Counted from the first letter of the stretch, positions 17,085 through 26,738 are shown. The stretch is 64,000 bases of DNA from JAJFUG01 sp964473155 (GCA_964473155.1 CAYYNT010000007.1:38022-102021), one strand, 5' to 3'. Notes: generated from the sequence alone by a model not told the origin. Numbers and translations are program-made.

Positions 17085-18608
17085 ATGACGGGTCAGATGA
17101 ATAATCGGCGCGCGGCTGTTCTCATCGTATTTTTGTTTCTTCTCCATGAAGCAGGAACAGTCCTGGCGCAGGATGAGATCCTGGCTTGGCGGGAGCAGGA
17201 CAGCCAGAGGCTGCTGGAAGTTCTGAATCGTAAAAATTTTCTGGTTTTCCGGGCCGATACCGTGCTGAAAGCCGATACCGTCGCCCTTGAAAAGGACCTT
17301 GTGTTCGTGGGCTGCAAGGCCGCGATCGACCGGGTGGTCAAGGGCAGCCTGATTGTGCTTGACGGTGAACTTGGGCTGAGAATGCGCGCCAGGGTAAGCG
17401 GCGATGTATATCTCATCCGTTCGCAGCTTTTCCAGTCGCGCCGGGCCGAAATTGACGGGACAATCAGCCGGACCAATTCTTCCGAGGCTTACAGATCCGT
17501 AACAGGATTTCTGGGCGAGGCTGGAAAGGGCGTGCCTTTAAGGCTCGAATTTCAAACCAATCGAATGGGGGGATTTCTGATCGAGGGCTATGACCGGGTG
17601 GACGGTTTTTCGGTGTCATGGGGATTCAAGCTCATCGACCCGGATTTCAAGAAAAGCCCTCTTATTGAAGCGAAAATAATCACCGCCACCACGCGTCAGG
17701 CTTTCGGTTTCGATTCGCGTATGGAACTGCCGGTGGACAAGCAGAGGCGCTATGTTATCGGCCTGGCTGCCCGTTCCCTCACGGACACGAATGACCGCTG
17801 GCGTCTGGATGACCTTGAGAACTCGGTCAAGGCTTTCCTGTTCGGTTATGATTATCGCTATTATTTCCGGCGCGAGGGTTACGGTCTTTATTTCCGCCGG
17901 GATTACGGCAAACATTCGCACCTGCGTCTGGATTGGCGCAACGAGCGCTGCTACAGCCTTAACAATCTCTCGCCGTTCACCCTGCTGACCCAGGAAACTT
18001 TTGCTCCGAACCTGCCGGTGCCCTCGGATCAGATCAACAGCCTTGTAATGAGCGCGGTCGTGGACACGCGCAATGACGCCTATATTACGTTGGAAGGTTT
18101 CTGGATCGGCGCGGAGGTTGAGATCGCGGGGGGGCGTCTGGGCGGAAAAAGCGCATTCAGCCGGTTCGACGTGGAGATCAAGCGCTGGGACACTTTTTTC
18201 AAACGTCACCACACTTTCATCCGAACCAAAGTCACCGGCTCCGACCGCCCGCTTCCTTTTCAGCGCAGCTACACGCTGGGCAACACTCTGCGCGCCTACA
18301 ACAATTTTGATTTTTCCGGCGACCGTTTGCTGATGTTCCAGGCTTCCTACAATTATGAAATGCCGAAATTACCTCTTCTGGATTACCTGTTTTTCACCTG
18401 GAGCCCGGAGGTGATTTTCGAAACCGGGAACGCCTTTTTTGACGTTGACAGGATCGGCAGATACCGTGAAATGAAGAGCGATTACGGTCTGGGAGTCTGC
18501 GGAAGGACACTCCTGGGGCGGCTCGGGGTGCACTGGTTCAGGAACCTCGACGGCGCCGATATTGACGCGAGGCTGCGAGTCTCGCTCGACATGAACATTT
18601 TCAGGTAA
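17085..18608 (+). CDS. Putative outer-membrane beta-barrel protein with bactofilin-like N-terminal stripe
   Basis: 507 residues; the ATG at 17097 (MNNRRAAVLIVFLFLL) is an alternative start. A signal peptide ends near VLAQ. Residues of about 55-130 have short Gly-turn beta repeats (GSLIVLDGELG, VSGDVYLIRSQLFQ, AEIDGTI) like a bactofilin or beta-helix rung set. From about 150 on, alternating aromatic and charged strands (FLFGYDYRYYFRREGYGLYF, FRRDYGKHSHLRLDW) and a final strand ending in FR suggest a barrel. The fold is inferred from pattern only. It follows the lipoprotein and single-span protein and may form one envelope unit with them. Confidence 0.55.
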   Translation: MTGQMNNRRAAVLIVFLFLLHEAGTVLAQDEILAWREQDSQRLLEVLNRKNFLVFRADTVLKADTVALEKDLVFVGCKAAIDRVVKGSLIVLDGELGLRMRARVSGDVYLIRSQLFQSRRAEIDGTISRTNSSEAYRSVTGFLGEAGKGVPLRLEFQTNRMGGFLIEGYDRVDGFSVSWGFKLIDPDFKKSPLIEAKIITATTRQAFGFDSRMELPVDKQRRYVIGLAARSLTDTNDRWRLDDLENSVKAFLFGYDYRYYFRREGYGLYFRRDYGKHSHLRLDWRNERCYSLNNLSPFTLLTQETFAPNLPVPSDQINSLVMSAVVDTRNDAYITLEGFWIGAEVEIAGGRLGGKSAFSRFDVEIKRWDTFFKRHHTFIRTKVTGSDRPLPFQRSYTLGNTLRAYNNFDFSGDRLLMFQASYNYEMPKLPLLDYLFFTWSPEVIFETGNAFFDVDRIGRYREMKSDYGLGVCGRTLLGRLGVHWFRNLDGADIDARLRVSLDMNIFR

Positions 18609-18623
18609 TGGAGCGGCCGGTTA

Positions 18624-19568
18624 TTGATCTGGTTACCGATAGCGGCGGCTGTTGCGGCCCTGCTTGTATGGTTTGAAGTCAGACGCTCGGTGCGGGTGCG
18701 TATCAATGAGCGGGAGATGAGGCTGGACTGCCGGTCCCTGCCGGACAAGGGCCTGGAAGTGCTTCATGTTTCCGATCTGCATATCTCCGGAAATACACTG
18801 TGGCGCCTGGATGCTGTCAAGAAAGCAGCACAGAGGGAATGGGACCTGGTGCTTCTGAGCGGTGATTTCGCCGAGAAGCCCGATGGAATCGAGCCAGTCG
18901 CCGATGCTCTGGGACAGTTACGCGCCCGTTATGGCGTCTGGGCGGTCCTGGGAAACCATGACTATTACCATTATCGAGCGGATACTCCAGGACGATGGTT
19001 GCAGGTTCTGCTGGGCAGTTTCCGTCATGGCAGGTGCGACAGGCTGAGCCTGGAATTCGGAGTGGAGGATCTGGTCGCGGCGCTCGAGAAAAGGGGCATC
19101 CGCGTTCTGCGCAATGAATTCGTTTCGGGCAGGATAGAAAACGGTTGTGAGTTCCAGGTGTTCGGGCTGGATGATCCGGTCACGGGGCATGACAATCCGC
19201 GCCCGCTGTATGGAAAGGACAACCCCGCGGCGCTGCGCCTCGCCCTGACCCACGCTCCCACGCGCCTGGCTTTGCTGAGGCCGTTTAATCCGCACCTGGT
19301 TTTCTGCGGGCACACTCACGGCGGCCAGATCCGGCTTCCGTTGATAGGCGCCGTGTCAACCGGGAGCGAAGCGCCCCGCAGGGCGGCCGCCGGATTGGTG
19401 CGCCAGGATGGTCTGGATGTGCATATAAGTCCTGGCGCCGGGGCGGGCGTTGTGTTCCCCTGGCGTTTCGCCGCACCAGCCGAGATAACGGCCATCCGTC
19501 TCGTTCCGCTCAGTCCGGCGCAACGGGATAAAATGGAAAATTATAGTTTTCAGGAAACAAAACCTTGA
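18624..19568 (+). CDS. Membrane-anchored metallophosphoesterase (YkuE/YaeI-like)
   Basis: 314 residues from a TTG. An N-terminal helix (WLPIAAAVAALLVWFEV) anchors it. All calcineurin-like metal motifs are present in order: VSDLHIS, LSGDFAEKP, VLGNHDYYHY and FCGHTHGGQIRLP. The YkuE/YaeI subgroup hydrolyses phosphodiesters including UDP-2,3-diacylglucosamine analogues or phospholipids at the membrane; the exact substrate is not determined by sequence. The start follows the barrel gene by 15 nt, suggesting co-transcription. Confidence 0.88.
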   Translation: MIWLPIAAAVAALLVWFEVRRSVRVRINEREMRLDCRSLPDKGLEVLHVSDLHISGNTLWRLDAVKKAAQREWDLVLLSGDFAEKPDGIEPVADALGQLRARYGVWAVLGNHDYYHYRADTPGRWLQVLLGSFRHGRCDRLSLEFGVEDLVAALEKRGIRVLRNEFVSGRIENGCEFQVFGLDDPVTGHDNPRPLYGKDNPAALRLALTHAPTRLALLRPFNPHLVFCGHTHGGQIRLPLIGAVSTGSEAPRRAAAGLVRQDGLDVHISPGAGAGVVFPWRFAAPAEITAIRLVPLSPAQRDKMENYSFQETKP

Positions 19569-19662
19569 AAATATCGGGCTATTTTCTTATTAATATAAAT
19601 CAAAGCAAACTTGATTGATTTTTTATCAAGGTGAGCGTTGATGTTTTAACACGGAGGAACTG

Positions 19663-20520
19663 TTGCCGTCCGCCGACACAATCAGGTTAAGGATCGAAGA
19701 CTCGATCGAAAAAATGCCGAGCCTTCCGACCACAGTTACCAAAGTGATTCAACTGGCCAACGACTTGAAATCCTCTGCCAGAGATCTCCTGACTGTCATC
19801 CAGATGGATCCGGTGCTGACCGCCAAGGTGCTTAAACTGATCAACTCGGCTTTCTTCGCGCTCCCGAATAAAGTCTCCCTGCAGCAGGCGATAGTCCTCC
19901 TGGGCATCAACACTCTCAAGAACATTGCTCTTTCGAGCGCTATTGTCGGCTATATGGGCAAAAGCAAGATTCAGATACGGGCGTTCGACCAGCACAGATT
20001 CTGGGAGCATTCTCTCGGCACGGCCATCGCGGCGAAACGGATTGCCAAGCGGGTGGTCAGCGATGCGCAGCTCCGTGAGGAGTATTTTGTCGCCGGACTG
20101 ATCCATGATATCGGCAAGGTGGTGATTGCGCTCTCTCTTCCAACAATGCTGGCCAAAGCGATCGCCCTGGCCGAGGAAAAGAAATTGCCCAGCAGCCTGG
20201 CCGAGCAGGAGGTCATCGGTCTGGATCATGCCGCCGTGGGGGGCATGCTGGCCCGTAAGTGGAAATTGAGCGAATCTCTTATAAACGCAACCCTGCACCA
20301 TCATAATCCAGAGCCTCAGGATGACAAGCTGGCCTGGGCCGTTCACGCGGCCAATTATCATATCAACAGCGCCGGATATATCAATTCCGGTGAATTCTCC
20401 CAACCCTGTCTTAATCCTGAAACCGGCAGGTATCTGGAAATGGGGAATGATGATTTCGGTGCAATCCTGAGCGGCATGGCTGATGAGCTTAACAAGGCAT
20501 CCGTTTTTCTTACCACTTGA
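19663..20520 (+). CDS. HDOD-domain protein
   Basis: 285 residues from a TTG chosen because of a strong GGAGG 8 nt upstream. An HDOD domain covers about residues 15-215 (KMPSLPTTVTKVIQLAND, VLKLINSAFFALP, AIVLLGINTLKNIALSSAIVG). It keeps an HD pair in VAGLIHDIGKVVIAL, as many HDOD proteins do without having proven phosphodiesterase activity. HDOD proteins are signalling adaptors tied to c-di-GMP, motility and stress. A beta-lactamase-fold hydrolase follows 13 nt later, a common pairing for signalling genes. Confidence 0.9.
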   Translation: MPSADTIRLRIEDSIEKMPSLPTTVTKVIQLANDLKSSARDLLTVIQMDPVLTAKVLKLINSAFFALPNKVSLQQAIVLLGINTLKNIALSSAIVGYMGKSKIQIRAFDQHRFWEHSLGTAIAAKRIAKRVVSDAQLREEYFVAGLIHDIGKVVIALSLPTMLAKAIALAEEKKLPSSLAEQEVIGLDHAAVGGMLARKWKLSESLINATLHHHNPEPQDDKLAWAVHAANYHINSAGYINSGEFSQPCLNPETGRYLEMGNDDFGAILSGMADELNKASVFLTT

Positions 20521-20533
20521 GCGGACGGTTGAC

Positions 20534-21445
20534 ATGAAAGTAAGATTCTGGGGGGTCAGAGGCTCGATACCCACGCCGGGTCCGGGGACGGTCAGATACG
20601 GTGGAAATACAACCTGTATGCAGCTTGTCGGGGATAATGAACCTGCGATTGACGGGGAATATCTGCTGATAGACGCCGGCACGGGCATCCGCGAGGCGGG
20701 CCTCGAGCTGATGAAAATGCCCAAGCCGCTTAAGATCAATATCCTGATCACCCACACTCACATGGACCATATCAACGGTTTCCCGTTCTTCATTCCGGCT
20801 TTCGTACCGGGAACGGTGATAAATATTTACGGTCCGGTGCACTATGAAAAGAAATTGGAAGAAATATTCGCCGGGCAGATGGATTACAGCTATTTCCCGA
20901 TCAGCACGGCTCAACTGGCCGCGGATATCAAGTTCCACGATCTCAAGGAATGCGAGTTCGATATTGGCCGTCTGCATGTGACCACCCACTACATGAACCA
21001 CCCGGTGCTTACCCTGGGCTACCGGGTCACCGATGGAACAAAGAGTTTCATCTACACCGGAGACCACGAGCCGTATTACGATTTCATCAACGATGACGCG
21101 GGCGGGGGAATCGATTCGGATTTCGAGGATGTGCAGGCCATAGTCGACGAACAGAATCGGCGGCTGGTTCAGTTCTTCCAGGGGGTTGATATCCTGGTGG
21201 CGGATGCCGCATACACGCCGGATGAATATCCAACTCACAAGGGCTGGGGTCACAGCAGCACCGACCATGTTGTGGACTGGGCGCTTCAGGCGGGGGTGAA
21301 AAAACTGGTGCTGTTCCATCATGAGCCCACTCATTTTGACGATAAGCTTGACGAAATGGAGCAGTATGCCCGCGAAAGGGCCAGGGCCGGGGGGGACGGC
21401 AGCCTTGTGGTAGTCAATGCCAGGGAACGCCAGGTGGTGGAATGA
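20534..21445 (+). CDS. Beta-lactamase-fold metal-dependent hydrolase
   Basis: 303 residues from the ATG at 20534, 13 nt after the HDOD gene; the in-frame start at 20483 would overlap it. The start MKVRFWGVRGSIPTPG is characteristic of a PhnP/cyclic-nucleotide-phosphodiesterase-like subgroup. The metal motif is ITHTHMDHINGFPFF, with further ligands in THYMNHPVLTLGYR and IYTGDHEP, and a terminal LVLFHHEPTHFD. It probably hydrolyses a phosphodiester; with the HDOD neighbour a cyclic-nucleotide substrate is possible but unproven. Confidence 0.85.
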   Translation: MKVRFWGVRGSIPTPGPGTVRYGGNTTCMQLVGDNEPAIDGEYLLIDAGTGIREAGLELMKMPKPLKINILITHTHMDHINGFPFFIPAFVPGTVINIYGPVHYEKKLEEIFAGQMDYSYFPISTAQLAADIKFHDLKECEFDIGRLHVTTHYMNHPVLTLGYRVTDGTKSFIYTGDHEPYYDFINDDAGGGIDSDFEDVQAIVDEQNRRLVQFFQGVDILVADAAYTPDEYPTHKGWGHSSTDHVVDWALQAGVKKLVLFHHEPTHFDDKLDEMEQYARERARAGGDGSLVVVNARERQVVE

Positions 21446-21554
21446 TCCGGTCCGGCCTCTGCGCCGAATAACGGGACGATACGCACTTGCCTCGCCGGAC
21501 GGGCCACGGAGCCTGTCCGGCGGTCTTTTATCCACTCTGTATGAAAAATGGCCA

Positions 21555-22676
21555 ATGAGAAAAGTAGAGCTTGAGTTGCGTAAAGCCGTCGATCAGAGCT
21601 ACGACATCCTGATCGAACCGGGATTGCTGAGCAGCGCCGCAGATATGCTCAGCGGAAGATTCGGCCGGGGCGCTTATGCCGTGATCACGGATTCCAACGT
21701 GGCGGAGAAATATGCCGAGCCTCTGGCCGGCAGTCTTGCAGCCGCCGGATGCAGCCGGGTGGAGGTTGTCACTATCCCGGCGGGAGAGGCCAGCAAGACG
21801 CGTCAGATAAAGGAAGAAGTCGAGGACAGCCTGTTTTCATCCGGCCTGGGGCGCGACAGCTTTATTGTAGCTGTGGGCGGGGGAGTTGTCGGCGACCTGG
21901 CCGGTTTCGTCGCCGCCACATATGCGCGTGGAGTGCCTTTCGTCCAGGTTCCGACCACATTGCTGTCCATGATAGACAGCAGCGTGGGCGGCAAGACCGG
22001 CGTTGATGTGCCCTGGGGCAAGAACCTGGTGGGCGCTTTCCACCAGCCCTCTCTGGTGCTGATCGACCCGTTGGTGCTGAACAGCCTTCCGGAGGAACAG
22101 TTCGTTTCAGGCATGGCCGAGGCGGTCAAGCACGGCGTGATCAGTGACAGAGAACTCTTCCGGTTTATAGAGGAGCATTTGCGGGAGATTCTGTCGCTCT
22201 CGCCGGAGATACTGACCGTGTTGATCGAGCGCAACTGCGCGATCAAAGCCGGAGTGGTCGGCCGGGACGAGCGGGAGAGCAACCTGAGGCAGATATTGAA
22301 TTTCGGCCATACTCTCGGACACGCGGTGGAAGCGCTTTCAGGGTTCAGGCTTCTGCACGGCCAGGCTGTCGCGGTCGGGATGATTCTGGAGGCCGGGCTT
22401 TCCGAGGGGATGGGACTTTTCCCGGCGGAGGATGCCAGGTGTCTGGAAAGGCTGCTTGATGCACTCGGACTGCCGGTGAAACTGAAATTGAAAGGAGTGA
22501 GCGCCTTGCGTATCCTGGAGCACACGCACCTGGATAAAAAGGCCCGTTCCGGCCGCGCGCGCTACGCTCTGCCCCGGAGGATCGGGGAGATGGCCCGGGA
22601 TGAATCCGGGCGGTACGGCCTGGAGGTGGAGGACTCGCTGGTGCTGGAAGCGCTTCGTTCGCGAGGAGTGCGCTGA
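21555..22676 (+). CDS. aroB: 3-dehydroquinate synthase
   Basis: 373 residues from the ATG at 21555, which gives the usual length; the frame extends upstream to 21417 but that part is not AroB-like. It converts DAHP to 3-dehydroquinate, the second step of the shikimate pathway. Motifs: the NAD-binding GGGVVGDLAGFVAATYARG, then SMIDSSVGGKTGVD, GMAEAVKHGVISD and the zinc-binding NFGHTLGHAVE. It follows the hydrolase gene by about 110 nt. No other aro gene is nearby. Confidence 0.95.
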   Translation: MRKVELELRKAVDQSYDILIEPGLLSSAADMLSGRFGRGAYAVITDSNVAEKYAEPLAGSLAAAGCSRVEVVTIPAGEASKTRQIKEEVEDSLFSSGLGRDSFIVAVGGGVVGDLAGFVAATYARGVPFVQVPTTLLSMIDSSVGGKTGVDVPWGKNLVGAFHQPSLVLIDPLVLNSLPEEQFVSGMAEAVKHGVISDRELFRFIEEHLREILSLSPEILTVLIERNCAIKAGVVGRDERESNLRQILNFGHTLGHAVEALSGFRLLHGQAVAVGMILEAGLSEGMGLFPAEDARCLERLLDALGLPVKLKLKGVSALRILEHTHLDKKARSGRARYALPRRIGEMARDESGRYGLEVEDSLVLEALRSRGVR

Positions 22677-22795
22677 CGTCTTCAGTTAACCGGACACGCC
22701 CGTCTCAAGTTGTGTGTTTCTTGCGTGTCAAACTATATTGATAAATAAGCAATAAGAAATAATAATTGAAGTAATACATAAAGAAACGACTGCGG

Positions 22796-24349
22796 ATGGA
22801 GATTCACTTGGAACTCATCAGGACCGGGATAGAGGGGCTGGACGAGGTGCTGTTCGGCGGGGTGGTGCCGGACAACATGCTGCTTCTGGAGGGTACTCCC
22901 GGAGCGGGTAAAACCACTCTCGGCATCCAGTATATCCACAGCGGGGCGCTTCTTTACGGACAGCCGGGGATAATTATCACCTTCGAGGAAGAGCCGGAGA
23001 AGCTGTACCGTGATGCGGCTGTTTTCGGCTGGGACCTGGCTGAACTCGAGAAAAGGAACCTTCTGCGGATCATTCCCTCCTCGCCCGAGGCCCTGAGGGA
23101 GATGCTCCTTCAGTCCGAAAGCCCGTTTTCGAAGCTTTCTCGCTCCATCGGGGCGGGGCGGATACTGGTGGATTCGATAACCCATTTCCGCCGCCTGACC
23201 GATAACACCCAGGAACTGCGCGTCCTTCTCAGCAAGTTCCTGGCCGGATTGAAAAAGATCACCACCTCCGCGGTGCTGATCAAGGAGATCGAGACAGCCG
23301 AGCGCGAGGGCGCGAACATCGAGGAATACGTGGCGGACACTGTCCTGCGCCTTTCGTACGAGAAGCGCGGGATGCAACGCCGCGAAAGGTTCCTGGAGGT
23401 GATCAAATCGAGAGGTCAGAACCACATCTCCGGCCGTCATTCCCTTAAGTTCACCTCCAGCGGCCTGGCGGTCTTCCCGGTGTGCGCGGCGATCGAGGCC
23501 GCCGCCTCGGGATGCAACAGAAGCGCCTCGCCCAGAACTTTGGAGAAAACCGGCATACGCGGACTCGATGACATGTGCCGCGGCGGATTGCCCTCGGGTA
23601 GCGCCACGGTTGTGGCAGGCAGCAGCGGGACCGGCAAGACCGTCCTGGCCTCGCAGTTCATTCATGAGGGCCTGAAAAACCGTCAGAATGCTCTTCTTAT
23701 TACTTTCCAGCACGACCAGCGCGCCCTGGTTGAAATGAGCCGCTCCTGGGGCGTGTTTCTCGGACGTTACGCCGAGGACGGTCAGGTTGAGATACTGCAC
23801 CGCAGCTCGATCGGCCTGTCGGTGGACCAGCTTCTTTACGAACTGCGCGAGCGCCTCCGGATGCTGTCTCCGGCCCGCGTGGCGGTGGATGGCCTGACTC
23901 ACCTCATACAGGCTATCGACGATGAAAGCTACCTGCTGGACTATACCGGAGCGCTCCTCCGTCTGTTCGCCTGTCACGGCGTGACCAGCGTGTTCACCCT
24001 GGAGGTGGACAAGATGTTCGGCTCGTTCGAGGTGGACAGCCAGCGCAGCCTCGGTCTTTTCGACAACCTGGTCCTGATGCGCTATGTGGAGCTGGAGGGC
24101 GATATCCGCCGGGCTATTGCGATACTCAAGATGCGCGGTACGGACCACCATAAGTCGATCCAGGAGTTCCAGATCGGGAAAAACGGGATTGAGGTGGGGA
24201 CAAAGTTCAGCGAAGGCGTAGATGTTATGGGTGGAGCGACGAGAGCCAAGGTGGAGACCGTGGAACTGAAAGATGTTCTGGAGGACACGGCCCGCTGGGT
24301 CGAGGCTTCGCGGCGTCTGCGCGAGAGGCGAGATCCTGGTCTGAGCTGA
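22796..24349 (+). CDS. Double-domain KaiC-like ATPase
   Basis: 517 residues with two RecA/KaiC modules. Module 1: GTPGAGKTT (33-41), catalytic acidic pair in TFEEEPEKL (62-70). Module 2: GSSGTGKT (about 275-282), but the matching position reads TFQHDQRAL, lacking the paired glutamates, so its hydrolysis may be weak or absent. There are no kaiA or kaiB genes nearby. Non-cyanobacterial KaiC homologues commonly sit beside histidine kinases and act in signal transduction; here a kinase follows 25 nt later. This makes a circadian role unlikely and a signalling role probable. Confidence 0.88.
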   Translation: MEIHLELIRTGIEGLDEVLFGGVVPDNMLLLEGTPGAGKTTLGIQYIHSGALLYGQPGIIITFEEEPEKLYRDAAVFGWDLAELEKRNLLRIIPSSPEALREMLLQSESPFSKLSRSIGAGRILVDSITHFRRLTDNTQELRVLLSKFLAGLKKITTSAVLIKEIETAEREGANIEEYVADTVLRLSYEKRGMQRRERFLEVIKSRGQNHISGRHSLKFTSSGLAVFPVCAAIEAAASGCNRSASPRTLEKTGIRGLDDMCRGGLPSGSATVVAGSSGTGKTVLASQFIHEGLKNRQNALLITFQHDQRALVEMSRSWGVFLGRYAEDGQVEILHRSSIGLSVDQLLYELRERLRMLSPARVAVDGLTHLIQAIDDESYLLDYTGALLRLFACHGVTSVFTLEVDKMFGSFEVDSQRSLGLFDNLVLMRYVELEGDIRRAIAILKMRGTDHHKSIQEFQIGKNGIEVGTKFSEGVDVMGGATRAKVETVELKDVLEDTARWVEASRRLRERRDPGLS

Positions 24350-24374
24350 AAAGCCTCGGAGAAAGGGCGTTTTG

Positions 24375-25811
24375 ATGCAGGACGGTAATATCAACGGTTT
24401 TATCGCCTCGGTGGCCGACAGCACGGTCAAGCTGGAGCTTGTCACCTATCTGGTGGACCACCCGTTCGCTCTGGACAACTGCGCCGGGCTGGCCAAGTGG
24501 CTGAACCTGGATGAGATGTCGGTGGAAGAGGGCCTGAACGCGCTGGCCGCCGCCGGAGTTGTTTCATTCAGCGGACGGGGCGCCGGGCGGGTCTGGTCGT
24601 TCGAGGAGACCTCCGCACTGGCGGAACAGGCCCGGCAGGCGGCGGAGGCCTGGCGGCTGACCCGCGACTCTTTGCGGCGAGAGGTGCTGGAACTCGAGCG
24701 TTCGAGGGATGAACTCAACGAGCGCTACGAGGCGATCCTGTCGGCGGAGCGCGGACGGACAAGCACGATCCTGAACAGCCTGGAAGAGGCGGTGGTGGTG
24801 ACTGGGAAAGATGGGGCCGTGCTGCTTGCCAATGGAGCGCTGCTGAGGTGTTTCGGGGCGCAGAAAGGCAGCACTCCGTTCGAGGGCCGTCCGCTTCACG
24901 AGGTCATTCCGGATGAGCAGGTGCAACGCGCCGTGCGTTGCGCGATCGAGAAGATGGATTCGGGTGTGGAGGCTGATCTGGCCCATGCCGGACGGTTTTA
25001 CCGTCTGCGAAGCGTTCCGGTCACCGGTCCGGACGGGGCGAGGCTGATATCAGCCGACGGCGGCTGGCTGGCCGCGGTCACCGTTTTCCGCGATGTCACC
25101 CGCGACCGTGAGATAGAGCGCATGCGCGAGGATTTTATCTCCATGCTCACTCACGATCTGATCAATCCGCTCGGTATTATCTACGGCAGCACGACGCTGA
25201 TTTCGGGCGGCAAACTCGGAGAGGTTTCGGAGAAACAGAAACGCCATCTGAGCAATGTCATAAAAAGCTGCGGCACAATGGAGCGCCTGATCCAGGATTT
25301 CCTGGCCGTGTCGCGCCTGGAGGCCGGAAAGCTTAACCTTAGCCCGGAGCGCATGGATGTCAATGTGCTTATTCGCGACATCATGCAGCTTTTCAGCGAC
25401 CAGATGCGCGAGAAGAACCTGTCCGTGACTTTCCGCGCGGAATATGAGCCGGGATTTATCCTTGCCGATCCGGTGCAGTTCGAACGCGTCGTAACCAACC
25501 TTCTGGGCAACGCGATCAAGTACAACAACGACGGCGGGCATATCACGCTGGCCACGGCGGCGGAACCGGACGGGCGTTTGAGCCTGGAAGTATCCGACAA
25601 CGGACCTGGCATTCCGGAAGAGGACCTGCCCTTTATCTTCGACAAGTTCCGCCGGTCGAGCGCGGGCGCCCGGACCAAGGGCAGCGGTCTCGGGTTGGCT
25701 GTGGTGCGCGACCTGGTCACCGCGATGGGCGGCGAGATAAGCGTAACAAGCAGTCCCGGCCATGGCGCCTGTTTCCGCCTGCTGATCCCGGCAGGTGAAT
25801 GCGCCGGCTGA
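24375..25811 (+). CDS. PAS-domain sensor histidine kinase
   Basis: 478 residues from ATG 24375 (a TTG directly precedes it). The order is: N-terminal winged-helix-like region (about 15-75, LAKWLNLDEMSVEEGLNALA), a coiled coil (about 85-125), a PAS domain (about 130-240, ILNSLEEAVVVTGKDGAVLL), HisKA with FISMLTHDLINPLGIIYG (phospho-His near 260), and HATPase_c (NLLGNAIKYN, DNGPGIPEEDLPFIFDKF, GSGLGLAVVRDLV). No transmembrane helix, so it is cytoplasmic. It is coupled to the KaiC-like gene; no response regulator is adjacent, so the output is probably encoded elsewhere. Confidence 0.92.
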   Translation: MQDGNINGFIASVADSTVKLELVTYLVDHPFALDNCAGLAKWLNLDEMSVEEGLNALAAAGVVSFSGRGAGRVWSFEETSALAEQARQAAEAWRLTRDSLRREVLELERSRDELNERYEAILSAERGRTSTILNSLEEAVVVTGKDGAVLLANGALLRCFGAQKGSTPFEGRPLHEVIPDEQVQRAVRCAIEKMDSGVEADLAHAGRFYRLRSVPVTGPDGARLISADGGWLAAVTVFRDVTRDREIERMREDFISMLTHDLINPLGIIYGSTTLISGGKLGEVSEKQKRHLSNVIKSCGTMERLIQDFLAVSRLEAGKLNLSPERMDVNVLIRDIMQLFSDQMREKNLSVTFRAEYEPGFILADPVQFERVVTNLLGNAIKYNNDGGHITLATAAEPDGRLSLEVSDNGPGIPEEDLPFIFDKFRRSSAGARTKGSGLGLAVVRDLVTAMGGEISVTSSPGHGACFRLLIPAGECAG

Positions 25812-25828
25812 AAATACTCCGGCAGCGC

Positions 25829-26578
25829 TTACACATCTTCAGTCTGGTAACGTTTCAACTCCATTGCCCGCAGTATCAGCTTTACAATCCTCTCCACACC
25901 CAGTTTTTCCTGGTTCAGGATCATGTCATAAAACTCCGGCTCGCTTACACTGTGGCCCATGAAATCCCTGGAGAACTGCTCGCGCTCGCCATCCTGCTTG
26001 AGCACATACTTGCGGGCTTCGGCCGGTGATTCGATCTTCTCGTACGCTGCAACCTGTTTTATCCGCCAGTCCAGAGAACCGACAATCCGCACATGCAGTC
26101 CTCCGGTCAACCTGGAAGTGACCATGGCCGCCGCCCGTCCGATCAGGATGACCCGTCCCGCCGCGGCCAGATGGAAGATTGTACCGGCGCATTTTTTAAA
26201 CACTTTCAGTGAGGAGGGTTCGCCGGTGAACATCCCGGTGATCAGTTCTGTGAACAGGTTTTTACGCTGGGTGCTGAGGGCTTTGACAAGCACGCTGGAG
26301 AGGTTGTGGTCCTGGCAGACCGTCTCCACCAGCTTGCGGTCATAAACGGTCCAGGGAGGAGCGTTCCCGGCCGAAGGGAACATACCGTTAAGCACATCGG
26401 CCAGGCGGTCTCCGACACGGAAGCCGGCGCAGCCGTACTGCCGTGAAATTGTAATGAATCTCACGCGGTTGGCCTCTTCGGCTTCCTTCCTCGTGCCTGA
26501 GGCTTCCCACATGTGAAACTGGTCTTCCACAAGCCTGAAGCGGTCTTTGGATTGAGGTTTGTTGATTCGGATATCCAT
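25829..26578 (-). CDS. Cytidylate-kinase-like family protein
   Basis: 249 residues from the ATG at 26578, preceded by AAGGAG; the frame is open far upstream but the extension is not protein-like. ITISRQYGCAGFRVGDRLAD is the degenerate P-loop of the cytidylate-kinase-like family, and GRVILIGRAAAMVTSRL with GLHVRIVGSLDWRI follow as in relatives. These proteins resemble CMP kinase but often carry CBS or other regulatory domains and have no assigned substrate. It is convergent with the histidine kinase, 17 nt apart. Confidence 0.8.
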   Translation of the reverse strand: MDIRINKPQSKDRFRLVEDQFHMWEASGTRKEAEEANRVRFITISRQYGCAGFRVGDRLADVLNGMFPSAGNAPPWTVYDRKLVETVCQDHNLSSVLVKALSTQRKNLFTELITGMFTGEPSSLKVFKKCAGTIFHLAAAGRVILIGRAAAMVTSRLTGGLHVRIVGSLDWRIKQVAAYEKIESPAEARKYVLKQDGEREQFSRDFMGHSVSEPEFYDMILNQEKLGVERIVKLILRAMELKRYQTEDV

Positions 26579-26738
26579 GCCACGCTCCTTCACTCGAGTG
26601 GAGGCGCTCGATGGGACCGGTTGCGGCCTGCCGGCTCCGTCGAAACACGGGGATATAAGACCGGGAATAGAGAGTTGCTGCCAATCTATGTTGAAAGACC
26701 CGGGAGCCGCTCTTTGCCCGAGCCGCTTGTTGGATGAG

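Noticed and set aside
22796..24349. Circadian clock kaiABC locus
   Set aside because: Only a KaiC-like gene is present; no kaiA or kaiB frames lie nearby, and the neighbour is a histidine kinase.
26505..26525. CACATGTGAAAC resembling part of a ParB parS site
   Set aside because: Only one half matches GTTTCACGTGAAAC and it lies within the cytidylate-kinase-like coding sequence far from parAB.
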